Shown here in pieces: positions 26,484 through 36,012 of a DNA stretch of 64,000 bases. The stretch is from contig JADJVE010000004.1 in assembly GCA_016716715.1 (NCBI GenBank), positions 62,001-126,000 on the forward strand, written 5' to 3'. Positions within the stretch are counted from its first letter, which is position 1. The number at the start of each line of letters is the position of its first letter. Made by a program: the position numbers and the translations under genes. The notes under the pieces are model-generated. The model saw only the letters and a list, made by a program, of their open reading frames with translations, searched no databases and was not told the origin of the DNA. This DNA comes from Acidobacteriota bacterium (lineage in GTDB: Bacteria > Acidobacteriota > Thermoanaerobaculia > UBA5066).

Positions 26484-26519
26484 TTGACGGGAGAGCCCTG
26501 TTTGTGAAAAGTATCACGA
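26484..26519 (+). promoter_or_regulatory. nuo promoter with Rex-box-like operator
   Basis: TTGTGAAAAGTATCACGA (26502-26519) matches the Rex operator TTGTGAANNNNTTCACAA in 12 of 14 fixed positions. A -35-like TTGACG lies at 26484-26489, so the operator covers the -10 region. It ends seven bases before the nuoA ATG. Rex is encoded as the last gene of the same operon. Binding is inferred. Confidence 0.7.
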
Positions 26520-26526
26520 GCGACGA

Positions 26527-26889
26527 ATGGGCAGCCCGCTGGCCTTCCTTCCGATCCTGATGATGCTCGTGGGCGCCATGGGCGTCGGAGCCTTGCTCCT
26601 CGGCCTGAACTACGTCCTCGGCCGCAAAGTGAGGACGAAACGCAAGCTCTCCCCCTACGAGAGCGGCATGCCCCTCCTCGACGACAGCCACAAGCGGATC
26701 AGCGTGAAGTTCTTCATCGTCGCGATGATCTTCATCCTGTTCGACGTGGAGGCCGCGTTCCTCTACCCGTGGGCGGTCGTGTTCCGCGAGGGCGGCATGG
26801 CCGTCTTCGTGGAGATGCTCGTCTTCGTCGTCGTGCTCTTCCTCGGCTTCGGCTACCTCTGGAAGAAGGGCGCCTTCGATTGGAAATGA
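26527..26889 (+). CDS. nuoA: NADH-quinone oxidoreductase subunit A
   Basis: A protein of 120 residues with three membrane helices and the conserved loop KLSPYESGMPLLDD followed by RISVKFFIVAMIFILFDVE. It is part of the membrane arm of complex I near the quinone site. Unlike in most operons, nuoB, C and D do not follow; nuoE does, one base later. The ATG is so close to the predicted -10 that the mRNA may have almost no leader. Confidence 0.96.
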   Translation: MGSPLAFLPILMMLVGAMGVGALLLGLNYVLGRKVRTKRKLSPYESGMPLLDDSHKRISVKFFIVAMIFILFDVEAAFLYPWAVVFREGGMAVFVEMLVFVVVLFLGFGYLWKKGAFDWK

Positions 26890-26890
26890 T

Positions 26891-27448
26891 GTGAGCGGCG
26901 GAGCGAACGTCCCCGTAGCCGAGCAGGCCGGACTCCCCCGCACGGGCGAGCACGGCGCCCTTTCCTGCGGAAAGGCCCTCTCCTTCTCGAAGGAAGCGCG
27001 CGCCGAGCTCGACCGCCTCCTCACCCGCTATCCGACGAAGCAGGCCGCGCTCCTCCCGACCCTCTGGCTCGCCCAGAAGGAATGGGGCTGGATCTCGCGC
27101 GAGGCCGTGGACGCCGTCGCCTCACTGCTCGGCCTCGCGCCCGCGTTCGTGTGGGGAGTCGTGACCTTCTACACGATGTACAACCGCGCGCCCGTCGGCA
27201 AGCACCTCATCCAGGTCTGCACGTCCATCTCGTGTCACCTGAACGGCGCCGAAGAGGTGTTCCACGAGTGCAAGAAGCGGCTCGGCGGCCTGAAGACCGG
27301 CGAGACGTCGAAGGACGGCAAGTACACGGTGATCGAGGTCGAGTGCCTCGCCCAGTGCGACAAGGCGCCGGCCGTGATGGTCAACGACGACGACTACGCG
27401 GTGATCACGAAGGACAACCTCGACGCGTTCCTGAAGGGTCTGGGCTGA
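26891..27448 (+). CDS. nuoE: NADH-quinone oxidoreductase subunit E
   Basis: A thioredoxin-fold [2Fe-2S] protein (cluster N1a) of 185 residues. The ligands are CTSISC and CLAQC, spaced as in the family. The first 35 residues are an extra Pro/Gly-rich lead after a GTG start, and a later start is possible, but the helical part KEARAELDRLLTRYPTKQAA is standard. Part of the NADH dehydrogenase module. Confidence 0.95.
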   Translation: MSGGANVPVAEQAGLPRTGEHGALSCGKALSFSKEARAELDRLLTRYPTKQAALLPTLWLAQKEWGWISREAVDAVASLLGLAPAFVWGVVTFYTMYNRAPVGKHLIQVCTSISCHLNGAEEVFHECKKRLGGLKTGETSKDGKYTVIEVECLAQCDKAPAVMVNDDDYAVITKDNLDAFLKGLG

Positions 27449-27452
27449 GGCG

Positions 27453-28829
27453 ATGAGCGGACTCGACACGATTCCTCCCGTCCTTCTCGCCCGCCTCGGC
27501 AAGCCGGACTCGCGCGCGATCGACGGCTACGTCGCCGACGGCGGCTACGCCTCCTGGAAAAACGTCCTCGCCGGCGCGAAGTCCGGCGAGTGGACGCCCG
27601 CGAAGCTGACGGACATGGTCAAGGCCTCGGGCCTCCGCGGCCGCGGCGGCGCCGGCTTCCCGTGCGGCCTGAAGTGGACGTTCGTGCCGACGAAGGAGAA
27701 ACGCGGCGAAAAGCCCGTCTACCTTCTCTGCAACGCGGACGAGTCCGAGCCCGGCACGTTCAAGGACCGGCTCCTGATCGAGCAGGACCCGCACCAGATC
27801 CTCGAGGGGATGATGCTCGCGAGCTTCGCCCTCGACGTGAAGCACGCGTACATCTACATCCGCGGCGAGATGGTCCACGGCGCCGAGTACCTCAACGCGG
27901 CGATCGCGGAGGCGCACGCGAAGGGCTTCCTCGGGACGGACATTCTCGGCTCCGGCGTCGACCTCACGATCACCGTCCACCGCGGCGCGGGCGCGTACAT
28001 CTGCGGCGAAGAGACGGCGCTCATCGAGAGCCTCGAGGGCAAGCGTGGCCACCCGCGCATCAAGCCTCCCTTCCCCGCCGTGTCCGGCGTGTGGGGCTGC
28101 CCGACGGTCGTCAACAACGTCGAGACGCTCTGCTGCGTCAAGCACATCGTCGACCGCGGCGCGGACTGGTTCAAGGGCGTCGGGCGCAACGAGAAGAACA
28201 CCGGGCCGAAGCTCTATGCCGTCTCGGGCCACGTCGAGAAACCCGGCGTCTACGAGGCTCCGATCGGGATCCCGTGGGAGCAGCTCCTCGCGATGGCGGG
28301 CGGCGTGCGCGGCGGGCGGAAACTGAAAGCCGTCATCCCCGGCGGCTCGTCGGCGCCGATGCTCACGGCCGCCGAGATCGCGGGAATCCCGATGGACTTC
28401 GACGGCATCGCGGCCGCGAAGTCGATGTTCGGGTCGGCCGCCATCATCGTGATGGACGAGACGACCGACATCCCGAAGGCCGTCACGAACATCGCGAAGT
28501 TCTACGCGCACGAGTCCTGCGGCCAGTGCACGCCCTGCCGCGAGGGCACGCCGTGGCTCCTCAAGATGCTCCGGCGCATCGTGAACGGCGAGGGCAAGAA
28601 GACCGACCTCGACCTCCTCCTCCAGATCTCGAACCAGATGGGCAACGGCATGACGATCTGCGTCTTCGCCGACGCCGCCATCGCGCCGGTGATCTCGGGA
28701 ATCACGAAGTTCCGCGGAGAGTTCGAGGCGTACATCGAGAAATCGACAAAGCCGGGATTCGAAACCGCCGCCTCTTCCGACATCACCGCGGCCATCGCGG
28801 ACCGCACGGCCGCAGGAATGCATTCCTGA
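27453..28829 (+). CDS. nuoF: NADH-quinone oxidoreductase subunit F
   Basis: Binds NADH, FMN and cluster N3; 458 residues. Motifs: GLRGRGGAGFPCGLKW (FMN/NADH), CNADESEPGTFKDR, GAGAYICGEETALIESLEG and SCGQCTPCREGT (4Fe-4S ligands). Its stop shares a base with the nuoG start (TGATG). Confidence 0.97.
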   Translation: MSGLDTIPPVLLARLGKPDSRAIDGYVADGGYASWKNVLAGAKSGEWTPAKLTDMVKASGLRGRGGAGFPCGLKWTFVPTKEKRGEKPVYLLCNADESEPGTFKDRLLIEQDPHQILEGMMLASFALDVKHAYIYIRGEMVHGAEYLNAAIAEAHAKGFLGTDILGSGVDLTITVHRGAGAYICGEETALIESLEGKRGHPRIKPPFPAVSGVWGCPTVVNNVETLCCVKHIVDRGADWFKGVGRNEKNTGPKLYAVSGHVEKPGVYEAPIGIPWEQLLAMAGGVRGGRKLKAVIPGGSSAPMLTAAEIAGIPMDFDGIAAAKSMFGSAAIIVMDETTDIPKAVTNIAKFYAHESCGQCTPCREGTPWLLKMLRRIVNGEGKKTDLDLLLQISNQMGNGMTICVFADAAIAPVISGITKFRGEFEAYIEKSTKPGFETAASSDITAAIADRTAAGMHS

Positions 28830-30556
28830 TGGCGAAAGTAACCGTCGACGGGAAGACCGTCGAAGTCCCGAACGACGCGAACGCCCTCGAGGCGTGTCGC
28901 GCCGCCGGCGTCGACATCCCCCACTTCTGCTACCACCCGGCGCTCTCGATCGTCGGCCAGTGCCGCATGTGCATGGTCGAGGTCGAGGGCGTGCCGAAGA
29001 TCCAGGCCTCGTGCACGGTGCCCGTGCGCGACGGGATGGTCATCAAGGCCTCGACGGAGAAGGCCCTCGCGGCGCGCAACGCCACGATGGAGTTCCTCCT
29101 CATCAACCACCCGCTCGACTGCCCCATCTGCGACCAGGCCGGCGAGTGCAAGCTGCAGGACAACGCCGTCGCCGGCGGCCTGCCGGTCTCGCGCACGTCC
29201 GAGCCGCGCCGCCAGTTCCCGGGCTACGACCGCACGGAGATCGGCCCCCACGTGATCGCGGACATGACGCGCTGCATCCAGTGCACGCGCTGCATCCGCT
29301 TCTGCCAGGAGATCACCGAGACCGGCGAGCTCACGTTCATCGAGCGCGGCGGCCACACGATCGTCTGGACGCACGAGGGCAAGGCGCTCGACAACGACCT
29401 GTCGGGCTGCGCCGCGGACGTCTGCCCGGTCGGCGCGCTCACGACGAAGGAATTCCGGTTCCGCAAGCGCGTGTGGTGGCTCGACAAGACGCGCTCGATC
29501 TGCGACGGCTGCGAGATCGGCTGCAGCCTCTCGATCGAGCACCGGGACGGCGTCGTCTACCGCTACACGCCCCGCGTCCAGCCCGCCGTGAACGACTACT
29601 GGCTCTGCGACTACGGCCGCTTCCGCGCCGAGCAGCTCAACGAGCTCGACTTCACGAAGCCCGAGATCCGGGTCGCGGGAGGCACGGAGAGAAAGCGGAC
29701 GAACTGGGGCGAGGCGCTCGACGCGGTGAAGACTGCGATCGAGAAGGCACGGGAAGAAGAGAGAGCCAAAGAGAAGATTTCTTCGAGTGTAAGAGTCCTC
29801 GGGTCCGCCTTCCTCACGACCGAGGAGGCCTGGCTTCTCGCCACGCTCTGCAAGGATTCTCTGAAGGTGAATGCACCCGAGTTCACCGTGGACATCGGGC
29901 CCAGGAGGCGCATCCGGAACAAGAAGGACGGCTGGCTCTACGGAACCGAGGCGGCCCCCAACAGCAGAGGCTGCGAAGCGGCCGGCCTGAAGCGCGCCAA
30001 AGAAGACGGGACGACGCCCCTGTCCCTCCTACTTTCAAAGAAATCTTCCTCTTCTCCTTCGGTTCTCTACATTACGGATGCCGAATTCACGGAGAAGGCG
30101 AACGACCCTGCTTTTGTTTCCCTCCTTCGGCAGGCGTCCGTCCTCATCGTCCACGCCCGCAAGCGCAACGCGCTGACCGACGCGGCGGACATCGTCCTGC
30201 CGGTCGCGTCGCTCGCCGGGACGGAGGGCACGTTCGTGAACGCAAAGGGCCGCGTGCAGCGCGTCGACCTCGCGATCCTCGCGCCGCCCATCGTCCGCAC
30301 GAGCCTCGAGATCTTCCTGCACCTCGGCGCGAAATACGGCGCCTTCGACACGCAGTGGACCGCCCGCGACGTCTTCGACCGCATGAAGGCGTCCGTCTCC
30401 GGCTACGCCGGCCTCGACTGGGATTCCGACGACCTCGTCGGCAACCCGCCGTCCATCTCTCCCGCCGCCGCCTACGACGCCATCGGCCTGAACAAGGACG
30501 CCGACGTCGAGGTCTTCACGCGCCCGTCCGTCGCGGCGCCGGATCGCAAGCCGTGA
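28829..30556 (+). CDS. nuoG: NADH-quinone oxidoreductase subunit G
   Basis: A protein of 575 residues, short for the family because the molybdopterin-fold part is reduced. N-terminal cluster motifs: CYHPALSIVGQCRMC (N1b), HPLDCPICDQAGEC, CIQCTRCIRFC, and CDGCEIGCSL (N4/N5 region). No N7 site is seen. From about residue 305 to 415 codon use changes (AAT, GCA, AGG, AGA, CTA), and this stretch is bracketed by the two arms of element E5, encoding EKISSSVRVLGS and LSKKSSSSPSV. Between them the protein still reads as NuoG (GSAFLTTEEAWLLATLC). Confidence 0.95.
   Translation: MAKVTVDGKTVEVPNDANALEACRAAGVDIPHFCYHPALSIVGQCRMCMVEVEGVPKIQASCTVPVRDGMVIKASTEKALAARNATMEFLLINHPLDCPICDQAGECKLQDNAVAGGLPVSRTSEPRRQFPGYDRTEIGPHVIADMTRCIQCTRCIRFCQEITETGELTFIERGGHTIVWTHEGKALDNDLSGCAADVCPVGALTTKEFRFRKRVWWLDKTRSICDGCEIGCSLSIEHRDGVVYRYTPRVQPAVNDYWLCDYGRFRAEQLNELDFTKPEIRVAGGTERKRTNWGEALDAVKTAIEKAREEERAKEKISSSVRVLGSAFLTTEEAWLLATLCKDSLKVNAPEFTVDIGPRRRIRNKKDGWLYGTEAAPNSRGCEAAGLKRAKEDGTTPLSLLLSKKSSSSPSVLYITDAEFTEKANDPAFVSLLRQASVLIVHARKRNALTDAADIVLPVASLAGTEGTFVNAKGRVQRVDLAILAPPIVRTSLEIFLHLGAKYGAFDTQWTARDVFDRMKASVSGYAGLDWDSDDLVGNPPSISPAAAYDAIGLNKDADVEVFTRPSVAAPDRKP
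29751..30067. repeat. Paired inverted motif, element E5 (inside nuoG)
   Basis: Left arm 29751-29793, minus strand TACACTCGAAGAAATCTTC. Right arm 30021-30067, TACTTTCAAAGAAATCTTC with pyrimidines outward. Shared core AAGAAATCTTC is exact in both. Interior about 227 bases with relaxed codon choice. Confidence 0.75.
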
Positions 30557-31602
30557 GCCCGACGCTCTCGGCCGCCCTCGAGGGAGCCGGCAAGATCGCC
30601 TTCATCTGGGGCGTCGTCCTCGCGGCCATGCTCCCGAACCTCATCTGGATGGAGCGCCGCGTCGCGGGCCTCATCCAGGACCGCCCGGGCCCGAACCGCG
30701 TCGGTCCGTTCGGCCTCCTGCAGGCCATCGCGGACACCCTGAAAATGTTCATGAAGGAGGACGTCGTCCCGCTCTACGCGGACCGCGTCCTGCACACGCT
30801 CGCGCCGTTCATCCTGCTCGTTCCGGCTATGGCGACGTTCGCCGTCATCCCCTTCGGCTCGAAGATTCCGCTCTTCGGCCGCGAGATTCCGCTCGTCGTC
30901 GCGGACGTGAACATCGGGATCCTGTACGTCTTCGCGCTCACCTCGGTCGGCGTCTACGGCCTCGTCCTCGCGGGCTGGGCGTCGAACAACAAGTTCGCGC
31001 TCATGGGCGGCATCCGCTCGTCCGCGCAGGTCATCAGCTACGAGCTCTCGATGGGCCTCGCCGCGATCGCGACGCTCATGGCGGCGGGCTCCCTGCGCCT
31101 CACGCGCGTCGTCGAATACCAGGCGGGCGGCACGTTCCTGGGGTTCCTGCCGCTCTGGAACTGCTTCACCCAGCCGCTCGGCTGCATCATCTTCATCATC
31201 GCGGCGTTCGCCGAGACGAACCGCATTCCCTTCGACCTTCCCGAGGCCGAAGCCGAGCTCGTCGCGGGCTACCACACGGAATACTCGGGCTTCCGGTTCG
31301 GCGCGTTCTTCATGGCCGAGTACCTGAACCTCGTCGCCTCCTCGATGATGATGGCGACGCTCTACTTCGGCGGCTGGTCTCTCCCGTTCCTCCCGCACGC
31401 CGGGCTCCTCGGCGGCCTCCTGTCGGTCGTCGTCTTCTTCGCGAAGACGATGTGCTTCATCTTCCTGTTCATGTGGGTCCGCTGGACCCTTCCCCGCTTC
31501 CGGTTCGACCAGCTCATGGACATCGGCTGGAAGGCCCTGCTGCCGCTCTCGCTCCTCAACCTCCTCTGGACGGGGGCGCTCGTGCTCCTGAAGGTGATCT
31601 GA
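30553..31602 (+). CDS. nuoH: NADH-quinone oxidoreductase subunit H
   Basis: A membrane subunit of 349 residues forming the quinone chamber. Signatures: MERRVAGLIQDRPGPNRVGP, AFAETNRIPFDLPEAEAELV and GYHTEYSGFRF. GTG start overlaps the nuoG stop (GTGA). About eight helices. Confidence 0.97.
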   Translation: MSPTLSAALEGAGKIAFIWGVVLAAMLPNLIWMERRVAGLIQDRPGPNRVGPFGLLQAIADTLKMFMKEDVVPLYADRVLHTLAPFILLVPAMATFAVIPFGSKIPLFGREIPLVVADVNIGILYVFALTSVGVYGLVLAGWASNNKFALMGGIRSSAQVISYELSMGLAAIATLMAAGSLRLTRVVEYQAGGTFLGFLPLWNCFTQPLGCIIFIIAAFAETNRIPFDLPEAEAELVAGYHTEYSGFRFGAFFMAEYLNLVASSMMMATLYFGGWSLPFLPHAGLLGGLLSVVVFFAKTMCFIFLFMWVRWTLPRFRFDQLMDIGWKALLPLSLLNLLWTGALVLLKVI

Positions 31603-32120
31603 TGCCGGCCCTCAGCGGAGAGCTCGTCGTCTTCACGATCGCATCCGTGCTCGCGATCGGGTTCGCCCTCGCGATGGTCGTCCAGAAGACGCCCGTGAGG
31701 AGCGTCCTCTCGCTCGTCGTGACGTTCATGGGCCTCGCGATCTTCTCGATCCAGCTCGCGGCGCCGTTCATCGCGGTCCTCATGATCTTCGTCTACGCCG
31801 GCGCCATCCTCGTCCTCTTCCTCTTCGTCATCATGCTGCTCAACCTGAGCCAGGAAGCGACCGAGGAGGACACCCGACCCGTCCAGCGCTGGCTGGGGCT
31901 CGTGGCCGCGCTCGGCCTCGGCGGCCTCCTGTCCGGCGCGGCCCTCCGGGCGCCGATGCCGAAGGGCGCCGCCCCCGCTCTGACGCCGCTCGCCGACGAG
32001 ATCCCGACGATCGGCCGGCTCCTCTTCTCCGACTACCTCCTCGCGTTCGAGGCGCTCTCCTTCCTGCTCCTCGTGGCCGCGGTCGGCGCGCTCCTCCTCT
32101 CGAAGAGGAGGTTCGAATGA
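31602..32120 (+). CDS. nuoJ: NADH-quinone oxidoreductase subunit J
   Basis: A protein of 172 residues, five helices, with the pi-bulge region LMIFVYAGAILVLFLFVIML. It follows nuoH directly with no nuoI between, which is unusual. One-base overlap with nuoH (TGATG). Confidence 0.95.
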   Translation: MPALSGELVVFTIASVLAIGFALAMVVQKTPVRSVLSLVVTFMGLAIFSIQLAAPFIAVLMIFVYAGAILVLFLFVIMLLNLSQEATEEDTRPVQRWLGLVAALGLGGLLSGAALRAPMPKGAAPALTPLADEIPTIGRLLFSDYLLAFEALSFLLLVAAVGALLLSKRRFE

Positions 32121-32452
32121 CCGGCGTCCTGCCCGGCGTCGTCCCGATGGCCGTGCCCCCCGGCGCGTACCTCGTCGTCGGAACCCTGCTTTTCGCGATC
32201 GGCCTCGCCGGCGCGCTGCTCAAGCGAAACGCTCTCTCGATCTTCCTGTCGATCGAGCTGATGATGAACGCCGTCAACCTCCTGTTCCTCACGTACGCGC
32301 GCATGCGCGGCGACATGGCGGGACAGATGATCGTCTTCTTCGTGATCGCGATCGCGGCCGCCGAGGCCTCGATCGGGCTCGCGATCTTCGTCGCGCTCTT
32401 CCGCGCCCGCCGCACGGTGGACGTGGACAAGATCGCGCTGCTGAAGTGGTAG
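32117..32452 (+). CDS. nuoK: NADH-quinone oxidoreductase subunit K
   Basis: A three-helix antiporter-like subunit of 111 residues with the conserved Glu residues in SIFLSIELMMNAVNLLF and IAAAEASIGLAIF. Overlaps nuoJ by 4 bases. Confidence 0.96.
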   Translation: MTGVLPGVVPMAVPPGAYLVVGTLLFAIGLAGALLKRNALSIFLSIELMMNAVNLLFLTYARMRGDMAGQMIVFFVIAIAAAEASIGLAIFVALFRARRTVDVDKIALLKW

Positions 32453-32459
32453 GCCGCGC

Positions 32460-34460
32460 ATGAACCAGCTCTGGCTCATTCCGGTCCTCCCCCTCGCGGG
32501 ATTCCTTCTGAACGGCCTCGTCGCGCTTCTCTTCGCGAGCGCCCGCTCGGAGGCGGAGCGCGGCGCCGACCAGCCGAAGGTCCGCCTCCCCTACTTCCAG
32601 CGCCTGTTCCACGGCGTCGTCGGCGTCGGCTCGGTCGGCCTCGCGGCCGTCCTCTCGTTCGCGGCCCTCGTCCCGTACGTCCTCGAGTCCCTGAAGAGCC
32701 ACGAGGGCCTCGCCCCCGTCGTCCAGCACGTCTACACGTGGATGGCCGCGGGCGACTACTCCGTCGACGTCGCGTTCCGCCTCGACGCGCTCTCGGCGCT
32801 CATGCTCTCGTTCGTCACGTTCGTCGGGACGCTCATCCACGTCTACAGCGTCGGGTACATGCAGGACGAGGAAGGCTACGGACGCTTCTTCGCGTACCTG
32901 AACCTCTTCATGTTCGCGATGCTCACGCTCGTCCTCGCGGACAACCTCCCGCTCCTCTTCGTGGGCTGGGAAGGCGTCGGCCTCTGCTCGTACCTCCTGA
33001 TCGGCTACTACTACGACAAGGACTTCGCGGCCGCCGCCGGCAAGAAGGCGTTCGTCGCGAACCGGATCGGCGACTTCGGCATGGTGCTCGGGATCTTCGG
33101 GATCTTCGCCCTCTTCGGGACGGCCGACTTCTCGTTCGTCGAGCTCGCGAAGCGCGCGGCGCTCGCGCCCGGGTCGCACATCTCCGTCTACGTCGTCTGC
33201 CTCCTCCTGTTCCTCGGGGCGTGCGGCAAGAGCGCGCAGGTCCCACTGTACGTCTGGCTGCCGGACGCCATGGCCGGCCCGACGCCGGTCTCGGCCCTCA
33301 TCCACGCCGCCACGATGGTCACGGCCGGCGTCTACCTCGTCGCGCGCTGCAGCGCCGTCTTCGTCCTCGCGCCCGACGCCCTGACGCTCGTCGCGTGGAT
33401 CGGCGCGGGCACGGCGATCTTCGCGGCGACGATCGGCCTCGCGCAGAACGACATCAAGAAGGTCCTCGCCTACTCGACGGTCTCGCAGCTCGGCTACATG
33501 TTCCTCGCATGCGGCGTCGGCGCGTTCTCGGCGGGCATGTTCCACGTCTTCACGCACGCATTCTTCAAGGCCTGCCTCTTCCTCGGATCCGGCTCGGTCA
33601 TCATGTCCATGCATCACGAGCAGGACATGCGGAAGATGGGCGGGCTGGCTGCGCGCATTCCGCAGACGTTCCGGACGATGCTCGTCGCGACGATCGCCAT
33701 CGCGGGCATCGCGCCGCTCGCGGGCTTCTTCTCGAAGGACATGATCCTGGGCTCGGCGGCCGCCTCCGGCCACTGGGGCCTCTTCGCAGTCGGGCTCTTC
33801 ACGGCCTTCCTGACGGCCTTCTACATGTTCCGCCTCGTCTCGATGACGTTCTGGTCCTCGCCGCGCGGCGACCACCACGCCCACGAGCACGCCCACGAAA
33901 GCCCGGCCACGATGACGGTGCCGCTCTGGATCCTCGCCGGCCTCTCCGTCGTCGCCGGCCTCGTCGGCGTACCGGCGGCGCTCGGCGGCTCCGACCTGAT
34001 CGGCCGCTTCCTCGAGGCGTCCGTCGCCCACCCCGAGATGCACGAGATGTCGCACGGGGCCGAGATCGGCCTCATGGCGTTGTCCCTCGCGGTTGCGTTC
34101 GGGGGCATCGGGCTGGCCCTCTCCTGGTATCGCAAGGCCTCCGGCCCGGTCGAGGCCGTTTCCCCGCAGGCCGCTGCCTTCTTCGCGAAGACCGGCGCGC
34201 TCGGCCGCCTCGTCGCGAACAAGTGGAACGTGGACGAGGGCATCGAGGCGCTCGTCCTGAATCCCTTCCGGAAGATCGGCACGTTCCTCTGGCGCGGGTT
34301 CGACGCCCTCTTCATCGACGGCATCGCGAACGCCTCGGCGTTCCTCGTCGAGCTCGCGGGCGACCTCATGCGCTTCTTCACGACCGGCCACGTCCGCAAT
34401 TACGCCCTCGCCTTCTCGCTGGGCGCGCTCGTCTTCGTTCTGTACGTGTGGGTGAGGTAG
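32460..34460 (+). CDS. nuoL: NADH-quinone oxidoreductase subunit L
   Basis: The distal proton-pumping subunit, 666 residues with about 16 helices including the lateral helix at the end. Seen: LFVGWEGVGLCSYLLIGYYY, TPVSALIHAATMVTAGVYL and AYSTVSQLGYM. A His-rich loop (DHHAHEHAHESP, about residue 470) is unusual and could bind metal or simply be solvent exposed. Confidence 0.97.
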   Translation: MNQLWLIPVLPLAGFLLNGLVALLFASARSEAERGADQPKVRLPYFQRLFHGVVGVGSVGLAAVLSFAALVPYVLESLKSHEGLAPVVQHVYTWMAAGDYSVDVAFRLDALSALMLSFVTFVGTLIHVYSVGYMQDEEGYGRFFAYLNLFMFAMLTLVLADNLPLLFVGWEGVGLCSYLLIGYYYDKDFAAAAGKKAFVANRIGDFGMVLGIFGIFALFGTADFSFVELAKRAALAPGSHISVYVVCLLLFLGACGKSAQVPLYVWLPDAMAGPTPVSALIHAATMVTAGVYLVARCSAVFVLAPDALTLVAWIGAGTAIFAATIGLAQNDIKKVLAYSTVSQLGYMFLACGVGAFSAGMFHVFTHAFFKACLFLGSGSVIMSMHHEQDMRKMGGLAARIPQTFRTMLVATIAIAGIAPLAGFFSKDMILGSAAASGHWGLFAVGLFTAFLTAFYMFRLVSMTFWSSPRGDHHAHEHAHESPATMTVPLWILAGLSVVAGLVGVPAALGGSDLIGRFLEASVAHPEMHEMSHGAEIGLMALSLAVAFGGIGLALSWYRKASGPVEAVSPQAAAFFAKTGALGRLVANKWNVDEGIEALVLNPFRKIGTFLWRGFDALFIDGIANASAFLVELAGDLMRFFTTGHVRNYALAFSLGALVFVLYVWVR

Positions 34461-34464
34461 CGCC

Positions 34465-36012
34465 ATGAACCTCCAGCCTCTCGGCGCCGACCTCCTCACG
34501 ACGCTCGTCTTCCTCCCGTCGCTCGGGGCGCTCGTCCTCGCGCTCGTGCCCGGGGAGTCGAAGACGGCCGCGAAGGTCGTCGGCCTCGCGACCTCGCTCC
34601 TCACGTTCGCGGTCAGCGTCGTCATGCTCCGGGGCTTCGACGCGGCGGCCCCCGGCATCGCGGGCTTCGCGATCGACCGCCCGTGGATCCCACGCTTCGG
34701 CATCCGCTACCAGATGGGCGTCGACGGGCTCGCCGTCGCGCTGATTCTCCTGACGACGGTCCTCACGGTCTCGGTCCTGCTCGTGGCGTGCGGGCAGAAG
34801 ATCGACCGGTTCAAGGGCTACGTCGCCGCATTCCTCGTCCTCGAGACGGGCATGCTCGGCAGCCTCGTCGCCCTCGACGTCCTCCTCTTCTATGTGTTCT
34901 GGGAAGTCATGCTGATCCCGATGTATTTCATCATCGGGATCTGGGGCGGCAAGCGGCGCATCTACGCCACGATGAAGTTCTTCCTCTTCACGATGGCGGG
35001 CTCGCTGCTGATGTTCATCGCGATCCTGTACGCCGCCGGCGTGCACACCCGGACGACGGGCGTCCAGAGCTTCTCGCTCCTCGACTGGACCCGTGCCGCG
35101 TCGTCGGGCGCGTGGGGCCTCACACCGGGCGTCGAGGCGCTCCTCTTCGGCGCGTTCGCGCTCGCGTTCCTCGTGAAGGTCCCGCTCTGGCCGCTCCACA
35201 CGTGGCTGCCCGACGCGCACGTCGAGGCGCCCACCGGCGGCTCGATCATCCTCGCCGGCGTCCTCCTCAAGCTCGGGACGTACGGCCTTCTGCGCTTCGC
35301 CTGGCCGCTCTTCCCGAACGCCGCCGCCCGGTACGGACCGTTCATCGCCGTCCTCGCCCTCATCGGGATCGTCTACGGCGCGTGGGTCGCCGCCGCCCAG
35401 AAGGACATGAAGAAGCTCGTCGCGTACTCGTCGGTGAGCCATCTCGCGCTCGTCGTCCTCGGCATCGTCGCCGGGACGGGCGCCGCGCTCTCCGGGGCGA
35501 TCTTCCAGATGATCGGCCACGGCCTCACGACGGGCCTCCTCTTCCTCCTCGTCGGCGTCCTCTACGAGCGGCGCCACACGCGCGAGATGGCCGACTACGG
35601 CGGCATCGCGGCGCGGGTTCCCGTGACCACGACGCTGTTCGTGGTTGCCACGCTCGGCTCCGTGGGCCTCCCGGGCCTGAACGGCTTCATCGGCGAGTTC
35701 CTGATCCTCGGCGGCGTCTTCCAGGTCAACATCGTCTGGGCCGCGATCGCCGCCACCGGAATGGTCCTCGGCGCGATCTACCTCCTCACGCTCGTCCAGA
35801 AGGTCTTCTGGGGCCCCGAGACGGTCCCCGCGAACCGAACCCTGACGGACATCAACGGCTGGGAGCTCGCGGGCGCCTTCCCGCTCATCGTCCTGATCGT
35901 CCTCCTCGGCGTCTTCCCGCGGCCGCTCCTGAACCTCGTGGACGGCTCCGTGAGGTCGCTGCAGAAGCCCGCCGCGACGTCGGCGGTCCCCACGGCGGAG
36001 GCCGCCCGATGA
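34465..36012 (+). CDS. nuoM: NADH-quinone oxidoreductase subunit M
   Basis: An antiporter-like proton-pumping subunit of 515 residues. Motifs: YVFWEVMLIPMYFIIGIWGG, LPDAHVEAPTGGSIILAG and VAYSSVSHLALVVLG. About 14 helices. Its stop overlaps the nuoN ATG. Confidence 0.97.
   Translation: MNLQPLGADLLTTLVFLPSLGALVLALVPGESKTAAKVVGLATSLLTFAVSVVMLRGFDAAAPGIAGFAIDRPWIPRFGIRYQMGVDGLAVALILLTTVLTVSVLLVACGQKIDRFKGYVAAFLVLETGMLGSLVALDVLLFYVFWEVMLIPMYFIIGIWGGKRRIYATMKFFLFTMAGSLLMFIAILYAAGVHTRTTGVQSFSLLDWTRAASSGAWGLTPGVEALLFGAFALAFLVKVPLWPLHTWLPDAHVEAPTGGSIILAGVLLKLGTYGLLRFAWPLFPNAAARYGPFIAVLALIGIVYGAWVAAAQKDMKKLVAYSSVSHLALVVLGIVAGTGAALSGAIFQMIGHGLTTGLLFLLVGVLYERRHTREMADYGGIAARVPVTTTLFVVATLGSVGLPGLNGFIGEFLILGGVFQVNIVWAAIAATGMVLGAIYLLTLVQKVFWGPETVPANRTLTDINGWELAGAFPLIVLIVLLGVFPRPLLNLVDGSVRSLQKPAATSAVPTAEAAR

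Noticed and set aside
29751..30067. Diversity-generating retroelement variable region in nuoG
   Set aside because: No reverse transcriptase or template repeat is in the window and changes are not adenine-specific.
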